Assembly: GCA_002691795.1 (NCBI GenBank)
Contig: NZIY01000051.1
Span: 5,621 to 19,274, forward strand
Direction of reading: 5' to 3'
DNA: 13,654 nucleotides
From: SAR116 cluster bacterium
GTDB taxonomy: Bacteria; Pseudomonadota; Alphaproteobacteria; Puniceispirillales; Marisalimonadaceae
Positions 7,737-13,654 of this stretch are shown here, piece by piece. The position numbers and the translations under genes are program-made. The notes under the pieces are model-generated. The model made no database searches. It was not told the DNA's origin and saw nothing but the letters and a program-made list of their open reading frames with translations. Position 1 is the stretch's first letter. Each line of letters begins with the position of its first letter.

Positions 7737-8407
7737 TTGGCCAAATTTTTGAATTCTATAAATTTATCTTTTGGATTATTACTATTAAAAATTTCTGATA
7801 TAATGGCAATTCCAGACACACCCAATGATCTTAGTCTATTAATATTTTTTAATTTTATTCCTCCAATTGCAACAACAGGAATTTTTACCGTTTTAATTAT
7901 CCTTTCTATGACTTCTTCTCCCATTGCATTTGCTGCATCATTTTTGGTGGTAGTGGGATAAATTGGCCCAACACCAATATAATCTACAAAGTATGGTATT
8001 TTTTCTACTTGAGAAATGTCAGTAATAGACCATCCAATTTTTACTTTATTATTAATTTGATTTTTTGCTTGTTCCGGTTTCATATCGTCTTGTCCAATAT
8101 GTAAAATATCAATTTCATTTGGAAGCATACTTACAACTTTAACATTATCATTAACACAAAATTTACAATTTGTGTTTTTTAAGATAAACCCAAGATCTTG
8201 AGCAAGACTCAAAAATTCCTTATCTTTTAAGTTTTTACACCTTAATTGAAAAACATCTAATCCTAAAGATGCAAAGGTATATACAAATCTAATTAAACCT
8301 TCTCTTTTTGTTTCTTTTGGTAAGAGAGTTTTATCTTGAATATTTTCAGGACCAGCAATTAAATAAGTATTTAGCTTAAATGAGTTCAATTTTGATATTC
8401 TTTTCAA
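7733..8407 (-). CDS. thiE: Thiamine phosphate synthase
   Basis: A 224-residue TIM-barrel enzyme that joins hydroxymethylpyrimidine diphosphate to hydroxyethylthiazole phosphate, making thiamine phosphate and pyrophosphate. The expected motifs occur in order: FQLRCK (53-58, pyrophosphate/pyrimidine binding), CVNDNVKV (84-91, metal-binding Asp), LHIGQDDM (102-109), GWSITD (125-130), DYIGVGPIYPTTTK (142-155, phosphate-binding loop with Lys155) and VVAIGGI (178-184). It overlaps the 3' end of thiM, the thiazole kinase that makes its substrate. The start is uncertain: a TTG at 8407 (32-base overlap with thiM) or a TTG at 8389 (14-base overlap); no ATG is available before the conserved KLNTYLIAGPE segment. 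Either way translation is probably coupled to thiM and thus falls under the upstream TPP riboswitch. The SDR start overlaps its stop by 4 bases. Confidence 0.9.
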   Translation of the reverse strand: MKRISKLNSFKLNTYLIAGPENIQDKTLLPKETKREGLIRFVYTFASLGLDVFQLRCKNLKDKEFLSLAQDLGFILKNTNCKFCVNDNVKVVSMLPNEIDILHIGQDDMKPEQAKNQINNKVKIGWSITDISQVEKIPYFVDYIGVGPIYPTTTKNDAANAMGEEVIERIIKTVKIPVVAIGGIKLKNINRLRSLGVSGIAIISEIFNSNNPKDKFIEFKNLAK

Positions 8408-9194
8408 CTTCTGCAGGAGTTAAATTATAAATTGTATCAATTAATTCTGACCTCAATGATGCAGGTCCTTTCGAAGAAATTAGTGCTTTTTCACAAGCTA
8501 CAGAATAAATACCCATAATATTAGCTGTAGAAATTAAATTATTTTGTTCACTAGTTAGCCCTGCTCCAATTAAACAAGTTAGAGCACAGCCAGTAGCTGT
8601 GATTTTTGTCATCATCTCATTACCACCATAAACTGCATAAATTTTTGAACCATCGGTTACGTAATCAACTTCTCCAGTAATAGCTACAATAATTTTTTCA
8701 GATTTAGCAATTGAAGTTGCAGCATCTAAAGCATCATTAGAAGTTGAGGTGCTATCAACTCCTTTTCCACTAGATTTAATGCCTGAAATTGAGATTATTT
8801 CTGAAGCATTTCCTCTCAATACTGTTGGTTTAAGTGATAACAATTGTTTGGCATTTTCATTCCTAAATTTACTTGCACCAGCTCCAACTGGATCTAATAC
8901 CCATGGTATATTATTCAAATTTGCTTGTTTGGCTATTTTAATAGCACAATTTTTCCAATGGTTATCAAAAGTACCTATATTAATTGTCAAAGCACCATTA
9001 ATAGCTTTACAAATATTTGAAAAATCTTCTGCTTCTTCTAATGCGTGCGCCATTGCAGGTGATGCACCAAGAGCTAACAGCATATTAGCCGCTATATCCA
9101 TGGAAACAAAATTACTAATATTCCAAACTAATGGTGTTTTAGTTTTAATTTCTTCCAGTAATTTACCTGGATTAGTATCTTTTAAATAATTCAT
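8376..9194 (-). CDS. thiM: Hydroxyethylthiazole kinase
   Basis: A 272-residue ribokinase-like enzyme that phosphorylates 4-methyl-5-(2-hydroxyethyl)thiazole with ATP, the entry step of thiazole salvage. Motifs in order: VWNISNFVSMDIAANMLLA (23-41), GASPAMAHALEEAEDF (43-58), LTINIGT (69-75), PWVLDPVGAGAS (97-108), LRGNASEI (126-133), GKGVDS (143-148), AITGEVDYVTDG (171-182), and ITATGCALTCLIGAG (198-212) with the conserved Cys203 in the anion-hole/catalytic loop. The closing GPASLRSELIDTIY block is also typical. The ATG at 9194 follows GGAGGGAGA, a strong Shine-Dalgarno that forms the 3' end of the TPP riboswitch. It is the first gene of thiM-thiE-SDR. No thiD, thiC or thiG is in the window, so the source of HMP-PP for ThiE lies elsewhere. 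Confidence 0.93.
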   Translation of the reverse strand: MNYLKDTNPGKLLEEIKTKTPLVWNISNFVSMDIAANMLLALGASPAMAHALEEAEDFSNICKAINGALTINIGTFDNHWKNCAIKIAKQANLNNIPWVLDPVGAGASKFRNENAKQLLSLKPTVLRGNASEIISISGIKSSGKGVDSTSTSNDALDAATSIAKSEKIIVAITGEVDYVTDGSKIYAVYGGNEMMTKITATGCALTCLIGAGLTSEQNNLISTANIMGIYSVACEKALISSKGPASLRSELIDTIYNLTPAEVEKNIKIELI

Positions 9195-9195
9195 A

Positions 9196-9268
9196 TTCTC
9201 CCTCCGCCAGTATTATCTAGATCAGGTTATAAGGGTATCTCTCAGCTTACAATTTAAGCACCCCTGTA
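9196..9268 (-). promoter_or_regulatory. TPP (THI-element) riboswitch upstream of thiM
   Basis: Read on the minus strand, the leader contains every conserved block of the thiamine pyrophosphate aptamer in order: ACAGGGGTGC, CTGAGAGATACCC, AACCTGATCTAGATAATAC and GGCGGAGGGAGA. The last block is also the thiM Shine-Dalgarno, ending about 2 bases before the ATG. No transcription terminator lies between aptamer and gene, so TPP binding should block ribosome access directly (translational control). A pairing of ATTAATA upstream with TATGAAT over the start codon, with one A-G mismatch, could extend the closing stem across the AUG. By coupling, thiE and the SDR should be affected too. Confidence 0.93.
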
Positions 9269-9290
9269 TTAATAGTTATAATTATAAATA

Positions 9291-9296
9291 ATTATA
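9291..9296 (-). promoter_or_regulatory. Candidate -10 box for the thiM-thiE-SDR operon
   Basis: On the minus strand a perfect TATAAT lies about 25 bases before the aptamer, so a transcript starting about 7 bases further on would begin just upstream of the riboswitch. The hexamer 17 bases upstream (TAAAAT) is a poor -35. A second TATAAT occurs ten bases closer to the aptamer. In such AT-rich DNA this is suggestive only. The rest of 9297-9463 holds no frame or structure that I can support. Confidence 0.3.
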
Positions 9297-9463
9297 GCTT
9301 TTAAATCTACATTATTTTACTTTCTCTATAATCAGTGCTTTTATATCAACGTGGCAAATAAAAATATTTTAAATAAGACTTAAATTAATCTTAAAAATAT
9401 AATTTACAGTTTATTTCTTGTTTTTTTTTGTTATTTATTCTCTTATATAAATGAGGAAATTTT

Positions 9464-10258
9464 ATGATAATTAATCATGGAGTAAGAGGATCTATACCTA
9501 CTTCTGGACCTTTAACGATTAAATATGGTGGTTCAACACCTTGTGTTGAAATTCTTACAGAAAATGTTCAGATTATATTTGACTGTGGAAGTGGATTTTC
9601 AAAAGTTAAAATCAATGATGCAAAACCAACGATAATTTTATTATCTCATTTTCATCATGATCATCTTCAAGGCCTTCCATTTAATCCAACTTTATATTCC
9701 TCAAAAGAACCAATTTTAGTTGCCTGTGCTCATAAAACAGAACGTGAAACAAGGGAAATTATAAAGAAATGTTTTTCTCCGCCTTTTTTTCCATTTGATT
9801 TACTAAACTTAACTAATAACGTTAAAACTATAGATTTTAAAGATATTGTATCTGAATTCAAATCTTATAATTTTTCTGCCTTCAGTTTAATACATCCGGG
9901 TGAATCTTCTGGATATAGTTTAAATGATCAAGATAAAAAATTTTGTTATCTTTTAGATAATGAATTTAATGAAATTCAAAAAAATAATTTAATCAAATTT
10001 TGTGAGAATTCAGACTGTATAATATGGGATGGAATGTTTACAGAAAATGAATTGAAAACAAAAAAAGGTTGGGGACATTCCTCTATTGAACAAGGTCTAA
10101 AGTTTGCAGAAGATTTAGACTTAAAAAAATTAATAATTTCACATCACTCACCAGATAGGACAGATGATCAAATTAAAAAATTAAGTAGTAAATATGCAAA
10201 CTCTAATTTAATTTTTGCTCAAGAAAATAAGGAGATTAGTTTTAATGGAAAAACTTGA
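9464..10258 (+). CDS. MBL-fold metallo-hydrolase
   Basis: A 264-residue metallo-beta-lactamase-fold protein with a complete two-metal site: SHFHHDHLQG provides His62, His64, Asp66 and His67; His144 (LIHPGES), Asp165 (YLLDNE) and His227 (SHHSPD) supply the rest. The N-terminus, RGSIPTSGP then YGGSTPCVEI and FDCGSGF, is typical of the phosphodiesterase/RNase Z-like side of the superfamily rather than of beta-lactamases or glyoxalases. No signal peptide is seen, so the protein is cytoplasmic. The ATG at 9464 has a GAGGAAA Shine-Dalgarno. Its last 14 bases overlap the cyclic-nucleotide-binding-domain gene, so the two products probably work together. A phosphodiesterase acting on a cyclic nucleotide or another phosphoester is the favoured guess, from fold and neighbour only. 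Confidence 0.82.
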   Translation: MIINHGVRGSIPTSGPLTIKYGGSTPCVEILTENVQIIFDCGSGFSKVKINDAKPTIILLSHFHHDHLQGLPFNPTLYSSKEPILVACAHKTERETREIIKKCFSPPFFPFDLLNLTNNVKTIDFKDIVSEFKSYNFSAFSLIHPGESSGYSLNDQDKKFCYLLDNEFNEIQKNNLIKFCENSDCIIWDGMFTENELKTKKGWGHSSIEQGLKFAEDLDLKKLIISHHSPDRTDDQIKKLSSKYANSNLIFAQENKEISFNGKT

Positions 10259-10583
10259 TTTTAATGAGAACCAAAGCGTATTTAGAGTTGGAGAAAGTTC
10301 TGATAAAATGTTTTTATTAGTTAAAGGAAAGGTTGGAATTTTCTTGCCAAAAAATGAGACAAAAGACGCAGATTTTTTTGTAGAGGAAAATGAACTCTTT
10401 GGTGAGATGGGAATTATAGATAATGAACTTCGATCAGCTTCAGCGAGGTGTGTTACTGAAAGTACCATCATTGCTATTTCAAAAAAAGAGTTCGACGAAC
10501 AAGTTAATTCATCAAATATTTTTGTTAAAGCTTGTTTGGCGGCGTTATCTCATAGATTAAGACAAGCTAATAAAAAAATTTAA
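10245..10583 (+). CDS. Stand-alone cyclic-nucleotide-binding-domain protein (CRP/PKA-R fold)
   Basis: A 112-residue protein that is almost exactly one cNMP-binding domain: FRVGESSDKMFLLVKGKVGIF (13-33) forms the first beta-roll strands, then comes the phosphate-binding cassette FGEMGIIDNELRSASA (52-67) with Gly53, Glu54 and the Arg63-Ser64 pair that contacts the cyclic phosphate and ribose in CRP. A short C-helix (about 92-111) ends the chain. There is no DNA-binding helix-turn-helix, kinase or channel domain, so it is not a CRP-type regulator. The chosen ATG at 10245 has AAGGAG 10 bases upstream; a TTG frame opening at 10215 would put 10 extra residues inside the MBL gene and is not needed. 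It overlaps the MBL gene by 14 bases, so the two are coupled. It may sense a nucleotide for, or regulate, the hydrolase. The domain call is good; ligand and role are unknown. Confidence 0.8.
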   Translation: MEKLDFNENQSVFRVGESSDKMFLLVKGKVGIFLPKNETKDADFFVEENELFGEMGIIDNELRSASARCVTESTIIAISKKEFDEQVNSSNIFVKACLAALSHRLRQANKKI

Positions 10584-10636
10584 ATTAATAAAATAAACGA
10601 GGTATATTTTAATTTTTGTGATAAAGATATTATTAT

Positions 10637-11458
10637 TTACCAATTTTTTTCAAAATCTTTTGAATAACAAAATCGTTTTACTGGTGTAGCTTCACCTCTT
10701 GGAACTTGAGCAACAGGGTTAAGTTTAAAATTATCAAAACCTCTAGCTAATTGTGTTTCAAAAAAAGGCCATTCATTTAAATCTCCTTTTACATTAGTAG
10801 GAGAAAATCTCATTGTTATTCCGCATCTTCTTCTATTTGAATTATTTGGATCCGAGCCATGTAGTAATGCATCATTATGTAAAGAAATTTCCCCTGCTTT
10901 TAAATCCATATAAACAATTTGGTCTTTATCAATTTGATCTTCAGAAACTTCCTGGTCTAAGACTAAATGTGATGCATTATTTGTACGGTGTTTAAATCCA
11001 TTTGATCCTTTTTTATGACTACCTGAAACAACTTTCATAGCACCATTTTCCTTATCTGTATCATATACGGCTAACCAAACGGTTACTGCATTTGCAGGTT
11101 TTAATGGCCAATATTGAGCATCTTGATGCCAAGGAACCACAGAACCACTATGTGGTTCTTTGTGAAAGAATTGACCACCCCATTGAACAAAATTAGATCC
11201 TAATATGTCTTCAACATAGTCTAATATTTCAGGTGTTCTACATAAATCATAAAACTTTTTACTAGCTTTATGCCACATATTTGTTTTATTAATATCAACT
11301 TCGGGTGGCAGTCTAGAACTTAATTCTTCAAATAATGTTTGTAATTCTAAGGATCCATTTTTTGAAAAAACAGGCAAATTTTTTACATAACCTTGTTCTG
11401 AATATTGTTGCTTTTCTTTATTTGATAATCTTCTAACTTCATCACTAATTTGATACAT
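10637..11458 (-). CDS. Phytanoyl-CoA dioxygenase (PhyH) family Fe(II)/2-oxoglutarate hydroxylase
   Basis: A 273-residue jelly-roll oxygenase of the family that hydroxylates substrates using Fe(II), O2 and 2-oxoglutarate. The iron triad is present: His111 and Asp113 in PWHQDAQYW (109-117) and His200 in LHNDALLHGSDPN. The following RRRCGITMRF (209-218) supplies the Arg expected to bind the 2-oxoglutarate carboxylate. The intact Asp113 argues against a related halogenase, where this residue is Ala or Gly. Other blocks are VQWGGQFFHKEP (91-102) and NGAMKVVSGSHKKG (138-151). The substrate is unknown; PhyH proteins act on acyl-CoAs, amino acids, phosphonates and secondary metabolites. The ATG at 11458 has a GGAGG Shine-Dalgarno and lies 15 bases after the glucokinase stop, so it is second in a glk-phyH unit. 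No CoA ligase or phosphonate gene is nearby to suggest a substrate. Confidence 0.85.
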   Translation of the reverse strand: MYQISDEVRRLSNKEKQQYSEQGYVKNLPVFSKNGSLELQTLFEELSSRLPPEVDINKTNMWHKASKKFYDLCRTPEILDYVEDILGSNFVQWGGQFFHKEPHSGSVVPWHQDAQYWPLKPANAVTVWLAVYDTDKENGAMKVVSGSHKKGSNGFKHRTNNASHLVLDQEVSEDQIDKDQIVYMDLKAGEISLHNDALLHGSDPNNSNRRRCGITMRFSPTNVKGDLNEWPFFETQLARGFDNFKLNPVAQVPRGEATPVKRFCYSKDFEKNW

Positions 11459-11473
11459 ACAGCCTCCAATTAA

Positions 11474-12487
11474 TCATTTATTATAAATCATATATGTTTT
11501 TTTAAAATAAGAATCATGAAAACACTCTTTTGCTCCTATTAGCCCATTACTTTCATTTTTACTTAAATAAATAGGGATATCATTCAAATAATCAAAGTAT
11601 TGATCGATTTTTAGAAACTCATCAATAAAGATATTTTGATTTAAAAAATTTTGTAATTTTATTGATATTCCACCACATATTACAACACCAGCTCTAAATC
11701 CATTTAAAAAAATACCATTAAGAATGGATGTTGCAAATATTTTGTACATTTGGGTTATTGCAGAAATAGCATTTGGATCCTTTTCATTTGCTAATTCTGC
11801 AATTTCTCTGGCTTTAATATTTAATTTCTGGCTTCTATTTTTATTTTGATAAAAGTCAAACAAATTTTTAATTCCCCTGCCACTTACTAAATCTTCAAAA
11901 CTAACGTATTTATGAGATTTAAGAAAATGAGTTAAAATTTCTATTTGCTCAGAATTATTAGGTGAAAAACATGCATTTCCGCCTTCTCCAGGAATAGGTA
12001 TTACATGATTACCAATTTTTTTTAACGTACAAACTCCTAAACCTGTCCCAGGACCAGTAACTAAAAGTGTTGAAATTTTTCTTGAAGTACCATTTTTTAT
12101 TTTTTTAAGATTTAATTTATTAAATAAAATTTCAGATTTCTCTTTATTTTGTTCTAAAAGTAGATCCTTAAAAGTAAAACTTTGTGAGACAAAATCATTT
12201 ATTACTAAAAGAGATTTTAGTTTAAAACACTTTAAAAGTTCAATTTTATTAAATTTGATATGATTATTACTTAATACGACATCATTATCTTCACATGGTC
12301 CTGCTACACCAATTGACATATTTTCGCTAATAATATTATGTTTTTTCTTATATACTGTAATAATATCTTCTAAAGATTTAAAATTTGTGCATAAAAAGTT
12401 TTCAATTAGACAAATTTCAGAATTAATATTTTTTTGAAATGCTAATCTAGCATTTGTTCCTCCAACATCTGCAACAATTAAATTCAT
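11474..12487 (-). CDS. glk: Glucokinase (bacterial Glk, ROK-independent family)
   Basis: A 337-residue sugar kinase matching the E. coli Glk type, which phosphorylates glucose with ATP to glucose-6-phosphate for the Entner-Doudoroff or glycolytic route. Landmarks: ADVGGTNARLAF (6-17, ATP phosphate loop), VINDFVSQS (95-103, with Asn97 and catalytic Asp98), VTGPGTGLGV (143-152), PIPGEGGNACFSPN (164-177), FEDLVSGRGI (197-206, Glu198 aligned with a sugar-binding Glu) and VVICGGIS near 278-285, the second phosphate loop. One active-site change stands out: the usual GEGGH has become GEGGN (Asn171), so a sugar-contacting His is missing. Sugar preference could therefore differ from glucose. The ATG at 12487 has AAAGG about six bases upstream. 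First gene of the minus-strand pair with the PhyH dioxygenase, divergent from the GST across 62 bases. Confidence 0.87.
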   Translation of the reverse strand: MNLIVADVGGTNARLAFQKNINSEICLIENFLCTNFKSLEDIITVYKKKHNIISENMSIGVAGPCEDNDVVLSNNHIKFNKIELLKCFKLKSLLVINDFVSQSFTFKDLLLEQNKEKSEILFNKLNLKKIKNGTSRKISTLLVTGPGTGLGVCTLKKIGNHVIPIPGEGGNACFSPNNSEQIEILTHFLKSHKYVSFEDLVSGRGIKNLFDFYQNKNRSQKLNIKAREIAELANEKDPNAISAITQMYKIFATSILNGIFLNGFRAGVVICGGISIKLQNFLNQNIFIDEFLKIDQYFDYLNDIPIYLSKNESNGLIGAKECFHDSYFKKTYMIYNK

Positions 12488-12549
12488 AAAAACCTTTCAA
12501 AAATTTGGTTTATGTTTAAATTATTTTAATATTACTTTGGAGATATACA

Positions 12550-13239
12550 ATGATTAAATTTTATTACAATACTGGCCCAAACCCTATGAAGGTTGCTCTA
12601 TTTTTAGAAGAAACTAAGTTAGCATATGAAGCTATACCAGTAGATACACGAAAAGGTGAACAACATACAGATAATTACAAAAAAATAAATCCTAACGCAA
12701 AAGCTCCAACCATTGAAGATGAAGGAAATATAGTTTTTGATAGTAACGCAATATTGCTTTATTTAGGAGAGAAAACAGGCCAATTTATGCCTGATAATAG
12801 TTTAAAATCTAAAAGTGAATTATATTCGTGGTTAATGTTTGTAGCAACTGGTATCGGTCCTTATTCCGGTCAATCCGTTCATTTTCAACATATGGCACCA
12901 GAGAAGTTGGAATATGCAATAAATAGATACACTTTTGAAGCTGAAAGGCATTATGACATTCTAGATAAAAGGCTTTCAAACTATGAATTTATGATAGGGA
13001 ATACCTATACTATAGTTGATATGGCAGTCTGGGGTTGGACAAGGATGATTGAAAAAGTAATTGCAGTTGGAGAATTAGAAAAGAGAAAAAATCTTAAAAG
13101 ATTAATGGAATATATTAAGACGAGGCCAGCTAGTCATGAAGCTGAAAAAATATCTGAAAGAAATAATCATCAATTTAAAATAGAAATAGATGATGAAGCT
13201 AGCAAACATATGTTTCCACAAAATCTAAGACTTAAATAA
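12550..13239 (+). CDS. YfcG/Ure2-like glutathione S-transferase family protein
   Basis: A 229-residue glutathione-binding protein similar to E. coli YfcG, a GSH-dependent disulfide-bond oxidoreductase lacking a catalytic Cys. The thioredoxin-fold half (about 1-82) has NTGPNPMKVALFLEE (7-21), KINPNAKAPTI (44-54, cis-Pro loop) and FDSNAILLYLGEKTG (63-77, gamma-glutamyl-binding SNA). The helical half has TGIGPYSGQSVHFQH (100-114), a strong YfcG-type signature, then INRYTFEAERHYDILDKRL and TIVDMAVWGW (154-163). Asn11, important for GSSG in YfcG, is kept, while the adjacent Thr9 position is Gly. A GGAGA Shine-Dalgarno lies 8 bases before the ATG at 12550. Transcription is divergent from glk. It probably handles oxidised glutathione or mixed disulfides in the cytoplasm. 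Confidence 0.87.
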   Translation: MIKFYYNTGPNPMKVALFLEETKLAYEAIPVDTRKGEQHTDNYKKINPNAKAPTIEDEGNIVFDSNAILLYLGEKTGQFMPDNSLKSKSELYSWLMFVATGIGPYSGQSVHFQHMAPEKLEYAINRYTFEAERHYDILDKRLSNYEFMIGNTYTIVDMAVWGWTRMIEKVIAVGELEKRKNLKRLMEYIKTRPASHEAEKISERNNHQFKIEIDDEASKHMFPQNLRLK

Positions 13240-13271
13240 CTGATTTTTAGTTAAATCTTTATCTTTAATTT

Positions 13272-13309
13272 GGTATGAATATTGTATACCCTAATATTTA
13301 CAAATATTA
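13272..13309. repeat. Two inverted repeats between the GST gene and the acidic-repeat gene
   Basis: GGTAT (13272-13276) pairs with ATACC (13286-13290) around a 9-base loop. Two bases further on TAATATTT (13292-13299) and AAATATTA (13302-13309) form a perfect 8-bp dyad around AC. Neither is followed by a T-run, so they look more like operator or promoter-region dyads for the gene starting at 13322 than a terminator for the GST. A weak -35/-10 pair (TTGGTA at 13270, AATATT at 13293, spacing 17) overlaps them. AT-rich DNA makes such dyads common. Confidence 0.35.
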
Positions 13310-13321
13310 TTTGAGTAAAGT

Positions 13322-13654
13322 ATGCATGACTGGGATTCTAGAATAAATGAACTGAAACAGAATATTGAAGCAGCAAGAAAGCGCTTTGTTATTCCATTTA
13401 TTGATTCTAAACAATTAGAAGATCAGCTAAAATCGGAGTCAAAACCTGAGTCAATAAATGATGAAAAAAACAATGTTATAGAAAATGATGATAAATCAGA
13501 AACACTTACCTCAAAAAAGGATGAACTTAAAAGTGAATCAAAAAAGGAATTGAAAGAAAAGTCACAATCTGTTCAACCTTCAAAGGAGGAAAAAGAAGAA
13601 GTAGAAGCTGTTCAAGCTGAAGAAGAAGTAAAAGAAGAAGTAGAAGCTGTTCAA
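13322..13654 (+). CDS. Acidic, Lys/Glu-rich repeat protein, 3' end beyond the window
   Basis: An ATG frame of 111 codons that stays open to the last base, so the gene is truncated by the window. The first 30 or so residues (MHDWDSRINELKQNIEAARK then RFVIPFID) look like an ordered helical segment. After about residue 35 the chain is low-complexity, rich in Lys, Glu, Ser and Asp, and probably disordered or coiled-coil. From about residue 91 a 13-residue unit (KEEVEAVQAEEEV) begins to repeat in tandem. No membrane segment or known domain is visible in this part. The Shine-Dalgarno before ATG 13322 is weak (GAGTAAAG). I do not recognise it. Such acidic linkers precede domains in several unrelated bacterial proteins, so function cannot be assigned from the visible part. 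Confidence 0.7.
   Translation, partial: MHDWDSRINELKQNIEAARKRFVIPFIDSKQLEDQLKSESKPESINDEKNNVIENDDKSETLTSKKDELKSESKKELKEKSQSVQPSKEEKEEVEAVQAEEEVKEEVEAVQ
13592..13654 (+). repeat. 39-bp in-frame tandem repeat
   Basis: The 24-base string AAAGAAGAAGTAGAAGCTG followed by TTCAA occurs at 13592-13615 and again, identically, at 13631-13654, a period of 39 bases (13 codons). The spacer codes AEEEV. The identity at DNA level points to recent expansion by slippage or recombination. The copy number is unknown because the window ends inside the second copy. Confidence 0.85.

Noticed and set aside
8749..9189. A 146-codon plus-strand frame opposite thiM
   Set aside because: ThiM motifs are continuous across it on the minus strand; the plus frame has no recognisable domain and looks like a shadow of a conserved gene.
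9297..9463. AT-rich stretch between the riboswitch and the MBL gene, checked for a small gene or RNA
   Set aside because: No frame of useful length, no strong hairpin and no recognisable RNA motif; only short A/T palindromes expected by composition.
10215..10244. Earlier TTG start for the cNMP-binding protein
   Set aside because: It lies well inside the MBL gene, adds ten residues with no domain match, and a better ATG with AAGGAG exists at 10245.
11141..11159. Perfect 8-bp hairpin (AGAACCAC / GTGGTTCT) resembling a terminator
   Set aside because: It lies in the PhyH gene just before the active-site HQD motif, has no T-run after it, and is probably a by-product of coding KEPHSGSVVP.
10637..11458. 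PhyH protein as a non-haem iron halogenase
   Set aside because: The metal-binding Asp113 is present in HQD; halogenases of this fold carry Ala or Gly there.

Overview
The window is very AT-rich, its genes are packed tightly, and several neighbours overlap or nearly touch. The gene content (a tripartite tricarboxylate transporter, thiamine salvage genes under a TPP riboswitch, a PhyH dioxygenase, a YfcG-type GST) and the Lys/Asn/Ile-rich proteins suggest a streamlined marine alphaproteobacterium of the SAR11/Pelagibacterales or HIMB59 type. That placement is inferred from composition and content; no rRNA or other phylogenetic marker is present. I saw no tRNA, rRNA, CRISPR array, insertion sequence or phage gene.

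Layout. (1) 1-807 (+): the 3' part of a ketopantoate-reductase-like gene. (2) 815-3636 (-): a gamma-glutamyltransferase-family gene, an aspartate dehydrogenase gene one base behind it, and a possible 56-codon gene at the end of the unit. (3) 3738-6910 (+): divergent from ggt across about 100 bp, a complete TTT transporter in the order tctC-tctB-tctA, with a strong hairpin terminator between tctC and tctB. (4) 6912-9194 (-): thiM-thiE-SDR, all overlapping, headed by a TPP riboswitch at about 9196-9268. (5) 9464-10583 (+): an MBL-fold hydrolase overlapping a stand-alone cyclic-nucleotide-binding-domain protein. (6) 10637-12487 (-): a glucokinase gene followed by a PhyH-type dioxygenase gene. (7) 12550-13239 (+): a YfcG-like glutathione S-transferase. 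(8) 13322-end (+): the start of an acidic, lysine/glutamate-rich protein whose tandem repeats run off the window.

How the genes may work together. The ggt/aspDH unit beside the divergent TctCBA transporter looks like an uptake-and-breakdown locus for an acidic amino acid or gamma-glutamyl compound: the periplasmic protein captures it, TctAB imports it, GGT may cleave an amide or peptide bond, and aspartate dehydrogenase would release ammonia and oxaloacetate. ThiM and ThiE salvage thiazole and join it to the pyrimidine half to give thiamine phosphate, and the riboswitch should turn this off when TPP is plentiful. The SDR translated from the same transcript is the least expected member. The MBL/cNMP-domain pair may be a small cyclic-nucleotide signalling or hydrolysis module.

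I did not find a clear case of a wholly new system. The best leads are the MBL/cNMP pair, the riboswitch-controlled SDR, and the ggt/aspDH/TTT locus.
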